From CAWGJC01 sp965276665 (GTDB lineage: Bacteria; Pseudomonadota; Alphaproteobacteria; Acetobacterales; Acetobacteraceae), in assembly GCA_965276665.1 (NCBI GenBank), contig OZ255620.1, positions 4,402,001 to 4,466,000 of the forward strand: DNA of 64,000 nt, written 5' to 3'. Both the position numbers and the translations under genes were made by a program. The notes below the pieces were generated by a model. That model was not told where the DNA came from, made no database searches, and worked only from the letters and a program-made list of their open reading frames with translations. Below, piece after piece: positions 1 to 8,197 of this stretch (the stretch's first letter is position 1; every line of letters begins with the position of its first letter).

Positions 1-2
1 GC

Positions 3-1280
3 GTGGGAATGGCGATGATGTCGGGTGGGCAGGCGGCGGCGCAGAGTTCGGGCGTATGCTCGCTGCCGCCCATCACCATCCAGCACGGGCAGACCTTCAC
101 GCCGAAGCCGGTGCAGATCATCGCGCTCAGCGCCTATCCGAACGCCATCTGCAATGACGGCTCGGTGGCGAAATACGCGATCGAGCCTGGCTCGACGCTG
201 AACGGCAATCGCTGGATCATCGAGCTCGAGGGCGGCGGCCGCTGCCAGGATCAGACGAGCTGCAACAACCGGCGTTACCAGGATACCCACACGAGCAGCG
301 GTTCGCCGAAACTGCCGGAATTTACCGGGAGCGAGGGCCTGCCGAAATCGATGACGAGCATCGGTCAGGGCTACACGTCGCACAGCAAGACCAACAACCC
401 CGATTTCTACGACGCGACGCATGTCGGTATCTATTACTGCTCGAGTGATTTCTGGACCGGCGACCACCTCGCCGCCGCGCCCTTCGTTCTCACCAGCCCC
501 GACAACCCAGTCGCCAACTGGAACTTTCTGGGCCGTGAGATCATCGCGTCGGTCATCCAGGACCTCATCGCCAATCACGGTTTCGGCAATGCCAAGGAGG
601 TCGTGCTGACCGGCGGCTCGGCAGGCGCGGCCGGGGCGATCGTCAACGTCAATGACGTGAAGCAGATGCTCGGCCCGAGCACGCGCTACGTCACTTCGTC
701 GGATGCAGGCTACATCCTGAACCGGCCGTCCTTCGACAGCACGCAGCCCTCGCCCTACCTCTCGGCGGCGGTGCCGACGGCCGAGCAGGCGTCGCTCGTA
801 TCCGGTATGTCGATCTGGGGCGGTCGCGGCGACGCCAATTGCACCGCGGCACTCGGCAATGTCGTCTCCTGCTACGATGCCGAGACCGTCCTGCGTGACG
901 GCTACATCTCCGTTCCGATGTTCATCCATCAGACGCAGCAGGATTACATCCAGATGGAGAGTAACGGCGTCACCTACGCCAAGGGCAATCCCTCGGATCC
1001 AAAGGAAGACCCGGTTGGCGCCCCGAAAAACCCGGATGCGCCGACCTACATCCAATGGTATGCAAGCCAGATGCGCAAATCGCTCGCGCAAGTCTACCCC
1101 ACACACTCAGTGTTTTCGGAAGACAATGATCTGCATGTCGAGCTGAGCAATTCGGATTATACGACCAACGCCGATACGTTCGGCACCACCTCGGTGACGC
1201 TGCAGCAGGCGATGCACATCTGGTACCAAGATCCGTGCAGCACTCGGCGCTTGCTGATCCAGCGGACGCCGACGAACTAG
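3..1280 (+). CDS. Pectinacetylesterase/Notum-family hydrolase, 5' end possibly cut by window edge
   Basis: Serine carboxylesterase-fold protein of the pectinacetylesterase/Notum family, which removes acyl groups from polysaccharide or other substrates. Visible family signs are an EGGGRC segment near residue 77, a GGSAGAAGA nucleophile-elbow motif (Ser near residue 206), a QQD acid segment near 310 and a late LHVE histidine. Many Cys residues suggest an exported, disulfide-bonded protein. The open frame reaches the window edge with a GTG at position 3, so the true start and most of the signal peptide may lie upstream; the Ala-rich AAAQSS near the start looks like a signal-peptidase region. The true substrate cannot be told from sequence. 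Confident on family, unsure of start. Confidence 0.75.
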   Translation: MGMAMMSGGQAAAQSSGVCSLPPITIQHGQTFTPKPVQIIALSAYPNAICNDGSVAKYAIEPGSTLNGNRWIIELEGGGRCQDQTSCNNRRYQDTHTSSGSPKLPEFTGSEGLPKSMTSIGQGYTSHSKTNNPDFYDATHVGIYYCSSDFWTGDHLAAAPFVLTSPDNPVANWNFLGREIIASVIQDLIANHGFGNAKEVVLTGGSAGAAGAIVNVNDVKQMLGPSTRYVTSSDAGYILNRPSFDSTQPSPYLSAAVPTAEQASLVSGMSIWGGRGDANCTAALGNVVSCYDAETVLRDGYISVPMFIHQTQQDYIQMESNGVTYAKGNPSDPKEDPVGAPKNPDAPTYIQWYASQMRKSLAQVYPTHSVFSEDNDLHVELSNSDYTTNADTFGTTSVTLQQAMHIWYQDPCSTRRLLIQRTPTN

Positions 1281-1361
1281 CCGGCGGCGTTAACCGGTTC
1301 GCAATTCCTCCACGCGCAAGATCATCCGGCCCGCGAGGGCAACGCGTGGAGGGCTTGGCGA

Positions 1362-1655
1362 ATGAGTATCGGCGGCATCAGCGGCGGCATGGGTGCCGCT
1401 GCCTATCTTGGCACCTCGGCACCCCAAGGGGCGACGGCGGGGAAGGGCGCTCAAGGCGCGGCGTCCGGAGCAAGCGGCGGCAGCGCGTCGAGTTCCGCCG
1501 ACACCACGACCACGGTGACCAATCCCGATGGCAGCGAAACCGTCACCGTGACCGATGCGCAAGGGGCGGTTGTGTCCGTCACCACCACAGCAGCGACGAG
1601 CAGCACGAGCACGAGCGGTTTCGGCGCGAGCGGGTTGCTCAACCTGACGGTATGA
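1362..1655 (+). CDS. Small Ser/Thr/Gly-rich hypothetical protein
   Basis: A 97-residue protein starting MSIGGISGG, with GGAG/GAGG-like bases (GTGGAGGGC) about 10 nt upstream of the ATG. The composition is dominated by Gly, Ala, Ser and Thr. A central segment TVTNPDGSETVTVTDAQG resembles the low-complexity beta-type repeats of secreted or surface proteins, but no signal peptide or membrane segment is visible. It follows the esterase gene by 81 bases on the same strand. I do not recognise a function. The Shine-Dalgarno-like site and codon bias support it as real, but its short low-complexity sequence makes this moderate only. Confidence 0.5.
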   Translation: MSIGGISGGMGAAAYLGTSAPQGATAGKGAQGAASGASGGSASSSADTTTTVTNPDGSETVTVTDAQGAVVSVTTTAATSSTSTSGFGASGLLNLTV

Positions 1656-1963
1656 TACCCGGGAGACCGCCCCGTCTTGCCGCAGCGGCCAGCTCGCCGC
1701 AACAGAATGATTGCGGCCGTCCCGCGGCCCGCAGTTCCAGCGTGCACGGCGCTCGAGATTCCCGGGGAGCGCCGCCCGAGGGAGGTGCGGACGCGGCGGA
1801 AAATTTCGGCCGGGTTGCCCGCGCTGCGCGCCCGACCCCGCCCGGAGCGCCTTTCCGGCGGTTGCGGCACCCCCTCGGGAGCCTGCCGCGGCGGGTGTCC
1901 CGCTCTTTCTTTCGGCCCCGAACATGCTCTAAGGAAGAGCACGAATGTCCATCGGATGACGCA
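1656..1963. other. 308-base intergenic stretch before lpxR, no gene recognised
   Basis: Open frames cross this stretch on both strands, but their products are Arg/Pro/Ala-rich and resemble no family, as expected of frame shadows in GC-rich DNA. It presumably carries the lpxR promoter and leader. No clear promoter hexamers, strong hairpin or tRNA could be picked out. Confidence 0.4.
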
Positions 1964-2965
1964 ATGCGGGTTCGTCTGACTGCCCTGATCTGCGCCGGCG
2001 CGGCGCTCGGCCTCGCTGGCGGCGCACGGGCCGCACCGCCGGCGGACCCGGCGAACATCGTCACCATCCAGGTCGAGAATGACGCCGTTTCCACGCTGAA
2101 GGGCACGTCGGACAAGAACTATACGAGCGGCATCCGCCTCGGCTGGACATCCGGCACGGGCGAGGTGCCGGACGCGATCAGCGGCATCGGCCGCACGCTC
2201 TGGGGCGCCGGCGAGCAGCGCGTCAGCATCGATCTCGAGCAATCCCTGTTCACGCCGCAGAACACGCAGATATCCCCTCCGGACCCGCATGACCGCCCCT
2301 ATGCCGGCTACCTGAACGGAACCTTCTCCCTGATCCAGGACAGCGACGATTGGCGCAGCCTGCTGGCGCTGAGCGTCGGCGTCATCGGGCCGGCCGCACT
2401 CGGCGAAGAGGTACAGAACGGGTTCCACAGCATCATCGGCGATACGTCCAACCGCGGATGGCACTATCAGCTTCCGAACGAGCCTGCCTTCGAGATCCTG
2501 AGTCAGCGCACCTGGCGCCTGCCCATCGCGAGCGTCGGACCGTTCGAGACCGACGCCCTGCCGGAACTCACCGCCGGCATCGGCATCGTGCGCGACTACG
2601 TGCAGACCGGCGCCATCTTCCGCATCGGCCAGGGCCTCGCCAGCGATTACGGCGCTGCCCGCATCCTTCCCGGCATCAGCGGCTCGGACGCGTATACCCC
2701 GACCCGTCCTTTCGTCTGGTACGCGTTCGCCGGCGGGGACGGACAGGCCGTCGCGCATGACGAATTCCTGGACGGCAGCACCTTCGGCAGCTCCAACGCG
2801 CATGTCTCGAAGAAATGGTATGTCGGCGAGTTCGAAGCCGGCGTCGGCATCATCTGGCATGGCGTGCGCGTGACCTACACCCAGACCTGGCAGACCGAGG
2901 AATTCCACGGCGAAAAGGGCGGCCTGTTCAACTTCGGCTCGCTGGCGCTTTCGACGCGATTCTGA
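1964..2965 (+). CDS. lpxR: Lipid A deacylase LpxR family protein
   Basis: Outer-membrane beta-barrel hydrolase of the LpxR family, which in Salmonella removes the 3'-acyloxyacyl group of lipid A. The 333-residue product has a signal peptide (MRVRLTALICAGAALGLAGG, cleavage near ARA-APP). Mature motifs match the family: an ENDA motif holding the catalytic Asn-Asp pair, followed by a YTSGIRLGW strand, and a central NGFHSIIG...GWHYQLPNE segment carrying the conserved His and Glu. It ends in a Phe (TRF), typical of outer-membrane barrels. The ATG at 1964 was chosen because the signal peptide begins there; the frame stays open much further upstream without homology. The actual lipid substrate is inferred from the family. 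Confidence 0.8.
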   Translation: MRVRLTALICAGAALGLAGGARAAPPADPANIVTIQVENDAVSTLKGTSDKNYTSGIRLGWTSGTGEVPDAISGIGRTLWGAGEQRVSIDLEQSLFTPQNTQISPPDPHDRPYAGYLNGTFSLIQDSDDWRSLLALSVGVIGPAALGEEVQNGFHSIIGDTSNRGWHYQLPNEPAFEILSQRTWRLPIASVGPFETDALPELTAGIGIVRDYVQTGAIFRIGQGLASDYGAARILPGISGSDAYTPTRPFVWYAFAGGDGQAVAHDEFLDGSTFGSSNAHVSKKWYVGEFEAGVGIIWHGVRVTYTQTWQTEEFHGEKGGLFNFGSLALSTRF

Positions 2966-2982
2966 GCGGCAGGTAAGGCGGA

Positions 2983-3038
2983 GGCCAGGGGCGCTGCCCC
3001 TGGAACCCGCTGGGGCGAAAGGCCCCAGATCCCGGCCT
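2983..3038. repeat. Family A palindromic repeat, copy 1 (between convergent lpxR and moaB)
   Basis: Two adjacent hairpins: CCAGGGGC/GCCCCTGG (2985-3003, 3-nt loop) and TGGGGC/GCCCCA (3011-3027, loop GAAAG). The first matches six other sites in this window. It lies between the stop codons of lpxR and moaB, so it may act as a bidirectional terminator, although no T-run follows. Confidence 0.75.
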
Positions 3039-3051
3039 TGGTGCCGCGGCG

Positions 3052-3600
3052 CTACTCGGCCGCCGGTGTCAGATGTTCCTGCAGCCGTGGCATCAGCTCG
3101 ACCAGGTTGCAGGGGCGGTGGCGGCTGTCGAGCTGGGACACCAGAATGTCGTCCCAGCCATCCTTCACCGCGCCGGTGCTGCCGGGGAGCGCGAACAGAT
3201 AGGTGCCGGCGGCGACGCCGCCGATGGCGCGGGACTGCATCGTCGATGTGCCGATCTTCTGATAACTCAGCATGCGGAACAGCTCGCCGAACCCTTCGAT
3301 CCGCTTCTCGAGCACGCGGTCGAACGCCTCGGGGGTCACGTCGCGGCCGGTGATGCCGGTGCCGCCGGTGGTGATCACAACATCGATCGCCGGATCGGCG
3401 ATCCAGCGGCGCAGGCGCGCAGTGATGGCATCGGCATCGTCGCGCATGATGTCGCGGCCGCCGATCGCATGGCCCGCGCCAGCAACCCGCTCGGCAAGCG
3501 CATCGCCGGACGTGTCGGTCGCCGCGGTCCTGGTGTCGGAAACCGTGAGGATCGCGATCGTCACCGGCAGGAAGCGCCGGCTTTCATCGATGCGCGCCAT
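3052..3600 (-). CDS. moaB: Molybdenum cofactor biosynthesis protein MoaB
   Basis: MoaB/MogA-like molybdopterin adenylyltransferase-fold protein acting in molybdenum cofactor synthesis in the cytosol. Key signs are the N-terminal VTIAILTVSDTRT strand, a TTGGTGITGRDVTPEA motif that binds the molybdopterin phosphate region, and FALPGSTGAVKDGWD near the C-terminus. The ATG at 3600 (MARIDESRRF) was chosen; a start at 3645 is open but would overlap the upstream transglycosylase. The 182-residue length fits MoaB. It is the last gene of a minus-strand run UDG - transglycosylase - moaB, an order I recall as common in Rhodospirillales. Confidence 0.88.
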   Translation of the reverse strand: MARIDESRRFLPVTIAILTVSDTRTAATDTSGDALAERVAGAGHAIGGRDIMRDDADAITARLRRWIADPAIDVVITTGGTGITGRDVTPEAFDRVLEKRIEGFGELFRMLSYQKIGTSTMQSRAIGGVAAGTYLFALPGSTGAVKDGWDDILVSQLDSRHRPCNLVELMPRLQEHLTPAAE

Positions 3601-3628
3601 GCTGTGTCCTCGGCTCGGGCGTCCGGGA

Positions 3629-5422
3629 TCAGGACGCGTGGACATTCACTTGGGGATCGGCCGCCGCCGGCGTCAAGCCGGGGCCCGGCTGATCATGAAA
3701 ACGCGGCCAAAGCCCCGCGGCCAGCTCATCGAGGCTTGGCGCGGGCAGGCGCAGCCGGGCCGCATAGATCCAGATGAAGGTGAGGCCGCGGCGCACATAT
3801 TCGCGGGTTTCCGGCGCCGGGATCGATTCGATGAAGATCAGCGGGTCGCCGCCATCGGCGATGCCTCCGGCCCAGCGCGCGGTGGCGGCCGGCCCGGCAT
3901 TATAGCTGGCGAGCAGGCGGATGAGATCGCCATCGACCCCGTCCTGCCGAGCGAGGGAGAGCAGATACCGCTGCCCGAGCTCGAGGTTGAGCGCGGGGTC
4001 GGCAAGCCGCTTCGCCATCGCGGCAGGAGAGACCGGCGCCTCGGTGACGGTGCCGGCGGCGAGCGGCATCAGCTGCATCAGCCCGCGCGCCCCGGCGGGC
4101 GACACCGCATCCGCGTCGAAATTCGATTCCAGCCGGGCCAGCCCATAGACGATCGCCGGGTCCATCAGGAACCCGCCGCGCGGGCGCAGCCGGGGCAGTG
4201 GGAAGCGCACATTGTCGCGCGGCCTGCCATCCGTTGCCTGCAGCGCGGTGGCGAGATCGGCGGCCAGGTCGGTCAGTCCGGCGGCGCGGGCCACGAGCAT
4301 GATGGAGCGCATCAAATCCGCCGCGTTATTAGCCTCTTCGGAGAGCTGCCGCAGCGCCGTCTCCGCGCGGACGGTCTCGCCCACCTGGAGCAGCGCAAAG
4401 GCGCGATGACCACGCGGCGTGCCGTCCACCGCCGCGACATCCGCCGTGCCGAGCGTTTCCGGATCGGTATCGTCACGGAGGCCCGATCCGAGGCCGAGCA
4501 GGCGGCGGGCGAGCAGGCCGTAGAACGTGCCGGACTGGGTGCCGGCCCGGCGAAGCCAGAACCGGGACGAATTTGCCTGGTCGAGGCGGCGCAACGCGCG
4601 CGCCGCCCAGAACGCCCCGGCGGCCCGGAACTCGGGCGAGGCGAGCGGCGCCCGGCTAACGCGCTCGAATAGCGAGGCGGCGACGTCGATCTGGCCAGAT
4701 TGCCAGGCGGCGAGGCCGGCGACGAAGCCGGCATTGGCGACCCGTCCCCCGGATTGGCGGAACGCATGGTCGGCGATGCGGAAGGCGCGGTCGTAATTCC
4801 CGTCCGCGAACGCGGCATGGGCGATCTGGGCGCGCAGCTCCGTCGCATAGGTGGCGCCGAGGCCGTGCTGCTTGTCGATCAGCGCCAGGGCATCGCTCAC
4901 ATGGTCGGCGCGCAGCCGATCCTGCACCCCGCGGTCGAGCCAGGGCATGCGCGACAGCCCGGCGGGCGGGGCCGCGTTCGCTCCCGACGCGTCCGGAGCG
5001 GCATGGACCTGGCGCAGCAGGAGCTGCGCGCGGATCGCCGGCGCGTCCGCCAGATCGGCGTAGCGGTCGAGCCAGGCGGTGAGTTCCGCCGAGGTGGCGC
5101 GATAGCAGCCGCCGAGATAACGGTCGGCGAGAATGTCACCGAGCAGGGTGGGGTCGGTGAGGGCGGCCGTCTCGTGCGCCGCGCGGGCAAAATCGCCTTC
5201 CGCCTGCAAGGCGAAGATATGGCGAATGCGCACCACCTCGCTCGGGCTCAACGGTTGCGGCAATCCCACCCCCTCGCCGTCGGGCGGGGCGATGCGCGGG
5301 ACCGCGAACGCCGTTTCCTCCGGTTGCGCCTGGGCGGTCGCCACGCTCGCCAGAATGGCGGCTCCGGCGATCAGCGCTCGAGCGTGAGGAAGGCGTGAAA
5401 AATTATGACCGAACCCTCGCAT
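3629..5422 (-). CDS. Soluble lytic murein transglycosylase (SLT domain)
   Basis: Periplasmic peptidoglycan lytic transglycosylase. The 597-residue product starts MRGFGHNFSRLPHARAL with an Ala-rich export signal ending near TAQAQ. The N-terminal two thirds are alpha-helical and TPR/superhelix-like, as in Slt70. The C-terminal SLT domain shows YGLARLESNFDADAVSPAGA with the catalytic Glu in RLESNF, then GLMQLMP, LNLELGQRYL and LLASYNAGP. A longer start at 5455 is open, but the signal sequence favours 5422. It is 28 bases upstream of moaB and probably co-transcribed with it. Confidence 0.88.
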   Translation of the reverse strand: MRGFGHNFSRLPHARALIAGAAILASVATAQAQPEETAFAVPRIAPPDGEGVGLPQPLSPSEVVRIRHIFALQAEGDFARAAHETAALTDPTLLGDILADRYLGGCYRATSAELTAWLDRYADLADAPAIRAQLLLRQVHAAPDASGANAAPPAGLSRMPWLDRGVQDRLRADHVSDALALIDKQHGLGATYATELRAQIAHAAFADGNYDRAFRIADHAFRQSGGRVANAGFVAGLAAWQSGQIDVAASLFERVSRAPLASPEFRAAGAFWAARALRRLDQANSSRFWLRRAGTQSGTFYGLLARRLLGLGSGLRDDTDPETLGTADVAAVDGTPRGHRAFALLQVGETVRAETALRQLSEEANNAADLMRSIMLVARAAGLTDLAADLATALQATDGRPRDNVRFPLPRLRPRGGFLMDPAIVYGLARLESNFDADAVSPAGARGLMQLMPLAAGTVTEAPVSPAAMAKRLADPALNLELGQRYLLSLARQDGVDGDLIRLLASYNAGPAATARWAGGIADGGDPLIFIESIPAPETREYVRRGLTFIWIYAARLRLPAPSLDELAAGLWPRFHDQPGPGLTPAAADPQVNVHAS

Positions 5423-5532
5423 GAGGGCCGAGTACACGACGCCGCAACCGGTCACAAGCGGCAGGGGCGAAACAATACAGGTTCTGTCGGCGCGCCGCGC
5501 GCCGTTTCAGCAGCTTAGAGGTAGTTATGTAT

Positions 5533-6420
5533 TCACGTTTGCGTGATGCTATCAGCTTGCGTGATAGCGTCGGCTTGCATGTTGGCGCCGCGACGGTCCG
5601 CGTCCAGCGCGCGCCGCAGCAGCAGCCAGTCCATCCAGGCCTCCCGCTTGGCGGCGGGTTTCTGCAGCAGAAAGGCCGGGTGCAGCATCGGCAGCGTCGG
5701 CACCGGCGCATCAAGCCCGTCGACGGGGAGGTCGAGCCAGCTTCCGCGCAGCCGACGGAGGGTCTCCCGCCGCCCGGTGACCATCTTCATCGTCATCGCC
5801 CCCATCAGCACGAGGCGCGCCGGCCGGACCAGCGCGATATGGCGCAGCAGGAAGGGCAGGCAGGCCAGGGTCTCGCCCGGCGTCGGCGGCCGATTGCCCG
5901 GCGGGCGCCATGGGATCAGCGTGGTCAGCAGGATATGCGTCCGGTCGAGCCCGATCGAGGCGAGCATCGCATCGAGCAGGCGGCCGGCCGGGCCGAGGAA
6001 CGGCGTCCCGGCGCGATCCTCCTCGTCGGCCGGCACCTCGCCCACCAGCATCAGCCGCGAATCCGGATTGCCATCGGCGAAGACGAGATTGGTGGCGGTC
6101 GCGTGCAGCGGGCAAGCGTCGAATCCGGCCAGGGCGTCGCGGAGCGCCTCGACAGTCTCCGCCGCCGCCGCGACCGCAGCGGCCTGCGCGGCGAGGGTTC
6201 CGGCCGGGCGCAGCATCGGCAAGGCAGGCAGCCCGCGTGGCGGCGGCGCGGCCGGCGTGCGGAGCGCGTCGCCGGGTGCGAGGGTGGGCTGGGGCTGCGC
6301 GACGAAAGCGGGCACGACGGTCGTGGGTATGGGAGCGCCGAGCCGGTCCACCGGCGCATCGGCCAGGGCCTCGTCGGCACCCCATTCCATCTGCATGCGC
6401 AGGCAGGCGAGCGCGTCCAT
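5533..6420 (-). CDS. Uracil-DNA glycosylase, family 4-like, with incomplete Fe-S cysteine set
   Basis: Excises uracil from DNA in base-excision repair. The 295-residue product starts MDALACLRMQMEWGADEAL, the N-terminal form I expect in alphaproteobacterial members, so 6420 was preferred over 6396. After a Pro/Ala-rich linker (residues 20-90) come CPLHATATNLVFADG, the catalytic-region motif GEVPADEEDRAGTPF (about 127-141), WRPPGNR and HPAFLL (247-252). Family 4 enzymes normally carry four Cys ligands for a [4Fe-4S] cluster. Here only Cys103 and Cys187 align; the first Cys is Phe100, and the KCRPP Cys is replaced by Trp171. The gene is divergent from ETF-QO, with about 80 bases between. Confidence 0.83.
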   Translation of the reverse strand: MDALACLRMQMEWGADEALADAPVDRLGAPIPTTVVPAFVAQPQPTLAPGDALRTPAAPPPRGLPALPMLRPAGTLAAQAAAVAAAAETVEALRDALAGFDACPLHATATNLVFADGNPDSRLMLVGEVPADEEDRAGTPFLGPAGRLLDAMLASIGLDRTHILLTTLIPWRPPGNRPPTPGETLACLPFLLRHIALVRPARLVLMGAMTMKMVTGRRETLRRLRGSWLDLPVDGLDAPVPTLPMLHPAFLLQKPAAKREAWMDWLLLRRALDADRRGANMQADAITQADSITQT

Positions 6421-6501
6421 CCGGCCTGTCTCGCAAGCGGCGGGGTTTTGCGCAACCGCGGGAAGGCCTAGGGCGTGTTGGACATGGAGCGGAGGGGCGG
6501 C

Positions 6502-8127
6502 ATGAGCGAGCGTGAGGCGATGGAGTTCGACGTCGTGGTGGTCGGCGCGGGCCCGGCGGGGCTGGCGGCGGCGATCCGGCTGAAACAGCGCGCCCCGGAG
6601 GCCACCGTCTGCGTGGTGGAGAAAGGCAGCGAGGTCGGCGCCCATATCCTGTCCGGCGCGGTGATCGAGCCGCGCGCGCTGTCCGAGCTGATCCCCGACT
6701 GGAAGGAGAGGGGCGCCCCGCTCACCACCCCGGTCACCGAGGACCGCTTCGTCTGGCTGACCGAGCGCGGGTCGAAAAAACTGCCGACGCCGCCGCAGAT
6801 GCATAATCACGGGAATTACATCGTTTCGCTCGGCGATGTCTGCCGCTGGCTCGGCAGCCAGGCGGAGGCGCTCGGCGTCGAGATCTATCCGGGCTTCGCC
6901 GCCGCCGACCTCATCGAGGAGAATGGCCGCATCCTCGGCGTCGCGACCGGCGACATGGGGGTCGGGCGGGACGGCGAGCACGGGCCGAACTATCAGCCCG
7001 GCATGGAGCTCCGCGCCACCTACACGCTGATCGCCGAAGGCTGCCGCGGCAGCCTCGCCAAGACGCTGATGGGGCGGTTCGGCCTGCGCGACGGCAGCGA
7101 CCCGCAGACCTATGCGCTCGGGGTGAAGGAATTGTGGGAGGTGCCCCCCGAGCGTCACCGCCGCGGCCTGGTCGAGCACACGCTCGGCTGGCCGCTCGAT
7201 CCGGAAACCTATGGCGGCTCCTTCATCTATCATTGGGGAGAGAACCTGGTCTCTTACGGGTTCGTGGTCGGGCTCGACTACCGCAACCCGTTCCTCTCGC
7301 CGTTCGAGGAATGCCAGCGTCTGAAGATGCATCCGGCGGTGCGGCGGCATTTCGAGGGCGGCAGGCGGCTCTCCTACGGCGCGCGCGCCCTCTCGGAGGG
7401 GGGCGTGCAATCCCTACCGAAGCTCGTCTTTCCCGGCGGCGCGCTGCTCGGGGATGCTGCCGGGTTTCTGAACGTGCCAAAAATCAAGGGCACCCATGCG
7501 GCGATGAAATCCGGGATGCTGGCGGCGGAGGCGGCGGCGGATGCCCTGGCCGGTGGCAAGCCGGCGGAGCTCGCGGCGTTTCCCGCCAGCCTGCGCGCGA
7601 GCTGGCTGTGGTCCGAGCTGCGGGCGGTGCGCAACATCCGTCCGGGCTTCGCGCGGTTCGGCCTCTATGGCGGCCTGCTGAACGCCGCACTCGACACCTA
7701 CGTGTTCCGCGGCCGCACGCCCTGGACGCTGCGCAACCGCCATCCCGACAACGCGACGCTCCGACCCGCCGCGCAATCGCAGCCGATCGCCTATCCGAAG
7801 CCGGACGGCACGCTCACCTTCGACCGCCTGTCCTCGGTGTTCGTCAGCAATACCAACCATGAGGAGAACCAGCCCGGCCATCTGCGGCTGCGCGACCCGG
7901 CGCGCTGGGAGGCGGTGAACTGGGAGCAGTATCGCAGCCCTGAGAGCCGCTACTGCCCGGCCGGCGTCTACGAGGCGGTGGGGGTGGAGGAGGATGCGCC
8001 GCGCCTGCAGATCAACGCGCAGAACTGCGTCCATTGTAAAACCTGCGACATCAAGGACCCGACGCAGAACATCGACTGGACGACGCCGGAAGGCGGCGGC
8101 GGCCCGAACTACCCGAGCGGGATGTGA
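6502..8127 (+). CDS. Electron transfer flavoprotein-ubiquinone oxidoreductase
   Basis: Inner-membrane-associated ETF-QO, passing electrons from electron-transfer flavoprotein (fed by acyl-CoA dehydrogenases such as the GcdH at 56 kb) to ubiquinone. N-terminal FAD-binding VVVVGAGPAGLAAAIRL; middle region with LSGAVIEPRALSELIPDW and a GGSFIYHW segment; C-terminal ferredoxin-like part with SRYCPAGVYE and NCVHCKTCDIKDPTQNI, which gives all four [4Fe-4S] cysteines. The length, 541 residues, is normal. The ATG at 6502 has a good GGAGGGG ribosome site 6-11 nt upstream, better than the earlier ATG at 6475. Confidence 0.95.
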   Translation: MSEREAMEFDVVVVGAGPAGLAAAIRLKQRAPEATVCVVEKGSEVGAHILSGAVIEPRALSELIPDWKERGAPLTTPVTEDRFVWLTERGSKKLPTPPQMHNHGNYIVSLGDVCRWLGSQAEALGVEIYPGFAAADLIEENGRILGVATGDMGVGRDGEHGPNYQPGMELRATYTLIAEGCRGSLAKTLMGRFGLRDGSDPQTYALGVKELWEVPPERHRRGLVEHTLGWPLDPETYGGSFIYHWGENLVSYGFVVGLDYRNPFLSPFEECQRLKMHPAVRRHFEGGRRLSYGARALSEGGVQSLPKLVFPGGALLGDAAGFLNVPKIKGTHAAMKSGMLAAEAAADALAGGKPAELAAFPASLRASWLWSELRAVRNIRPGFARFGLYGGLLNAALDTYVFRGRTPWTLRNRHPDNATLRPAAQSQPIAYPKPDGTLTFDRLSSVFVSNTNHEENQPGHLRLRDPARWEAVNWEQYRSPESRYCPAGVYEAVGVEEDAPRLQINAQNCVHCKTCDIKDPTQNIDWTTPEGGGGPNYPSGM

Positions 8128-8197
8128 GGCGGAGCGGCGGAGGTAACCGCCGGTAACGGCGATGGTGCAAGTCAGGGTCGGCTGATAAGGTCGGCCG

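Noticed and set aside
3272..4672. Long plus-strand frame (466 residues) opposite the lytic transglycosylase
   Set aside because: Its product is Arg/Ala/Gly-rich without domain motifs, while the opposite strand encodes a clear SLT protein.
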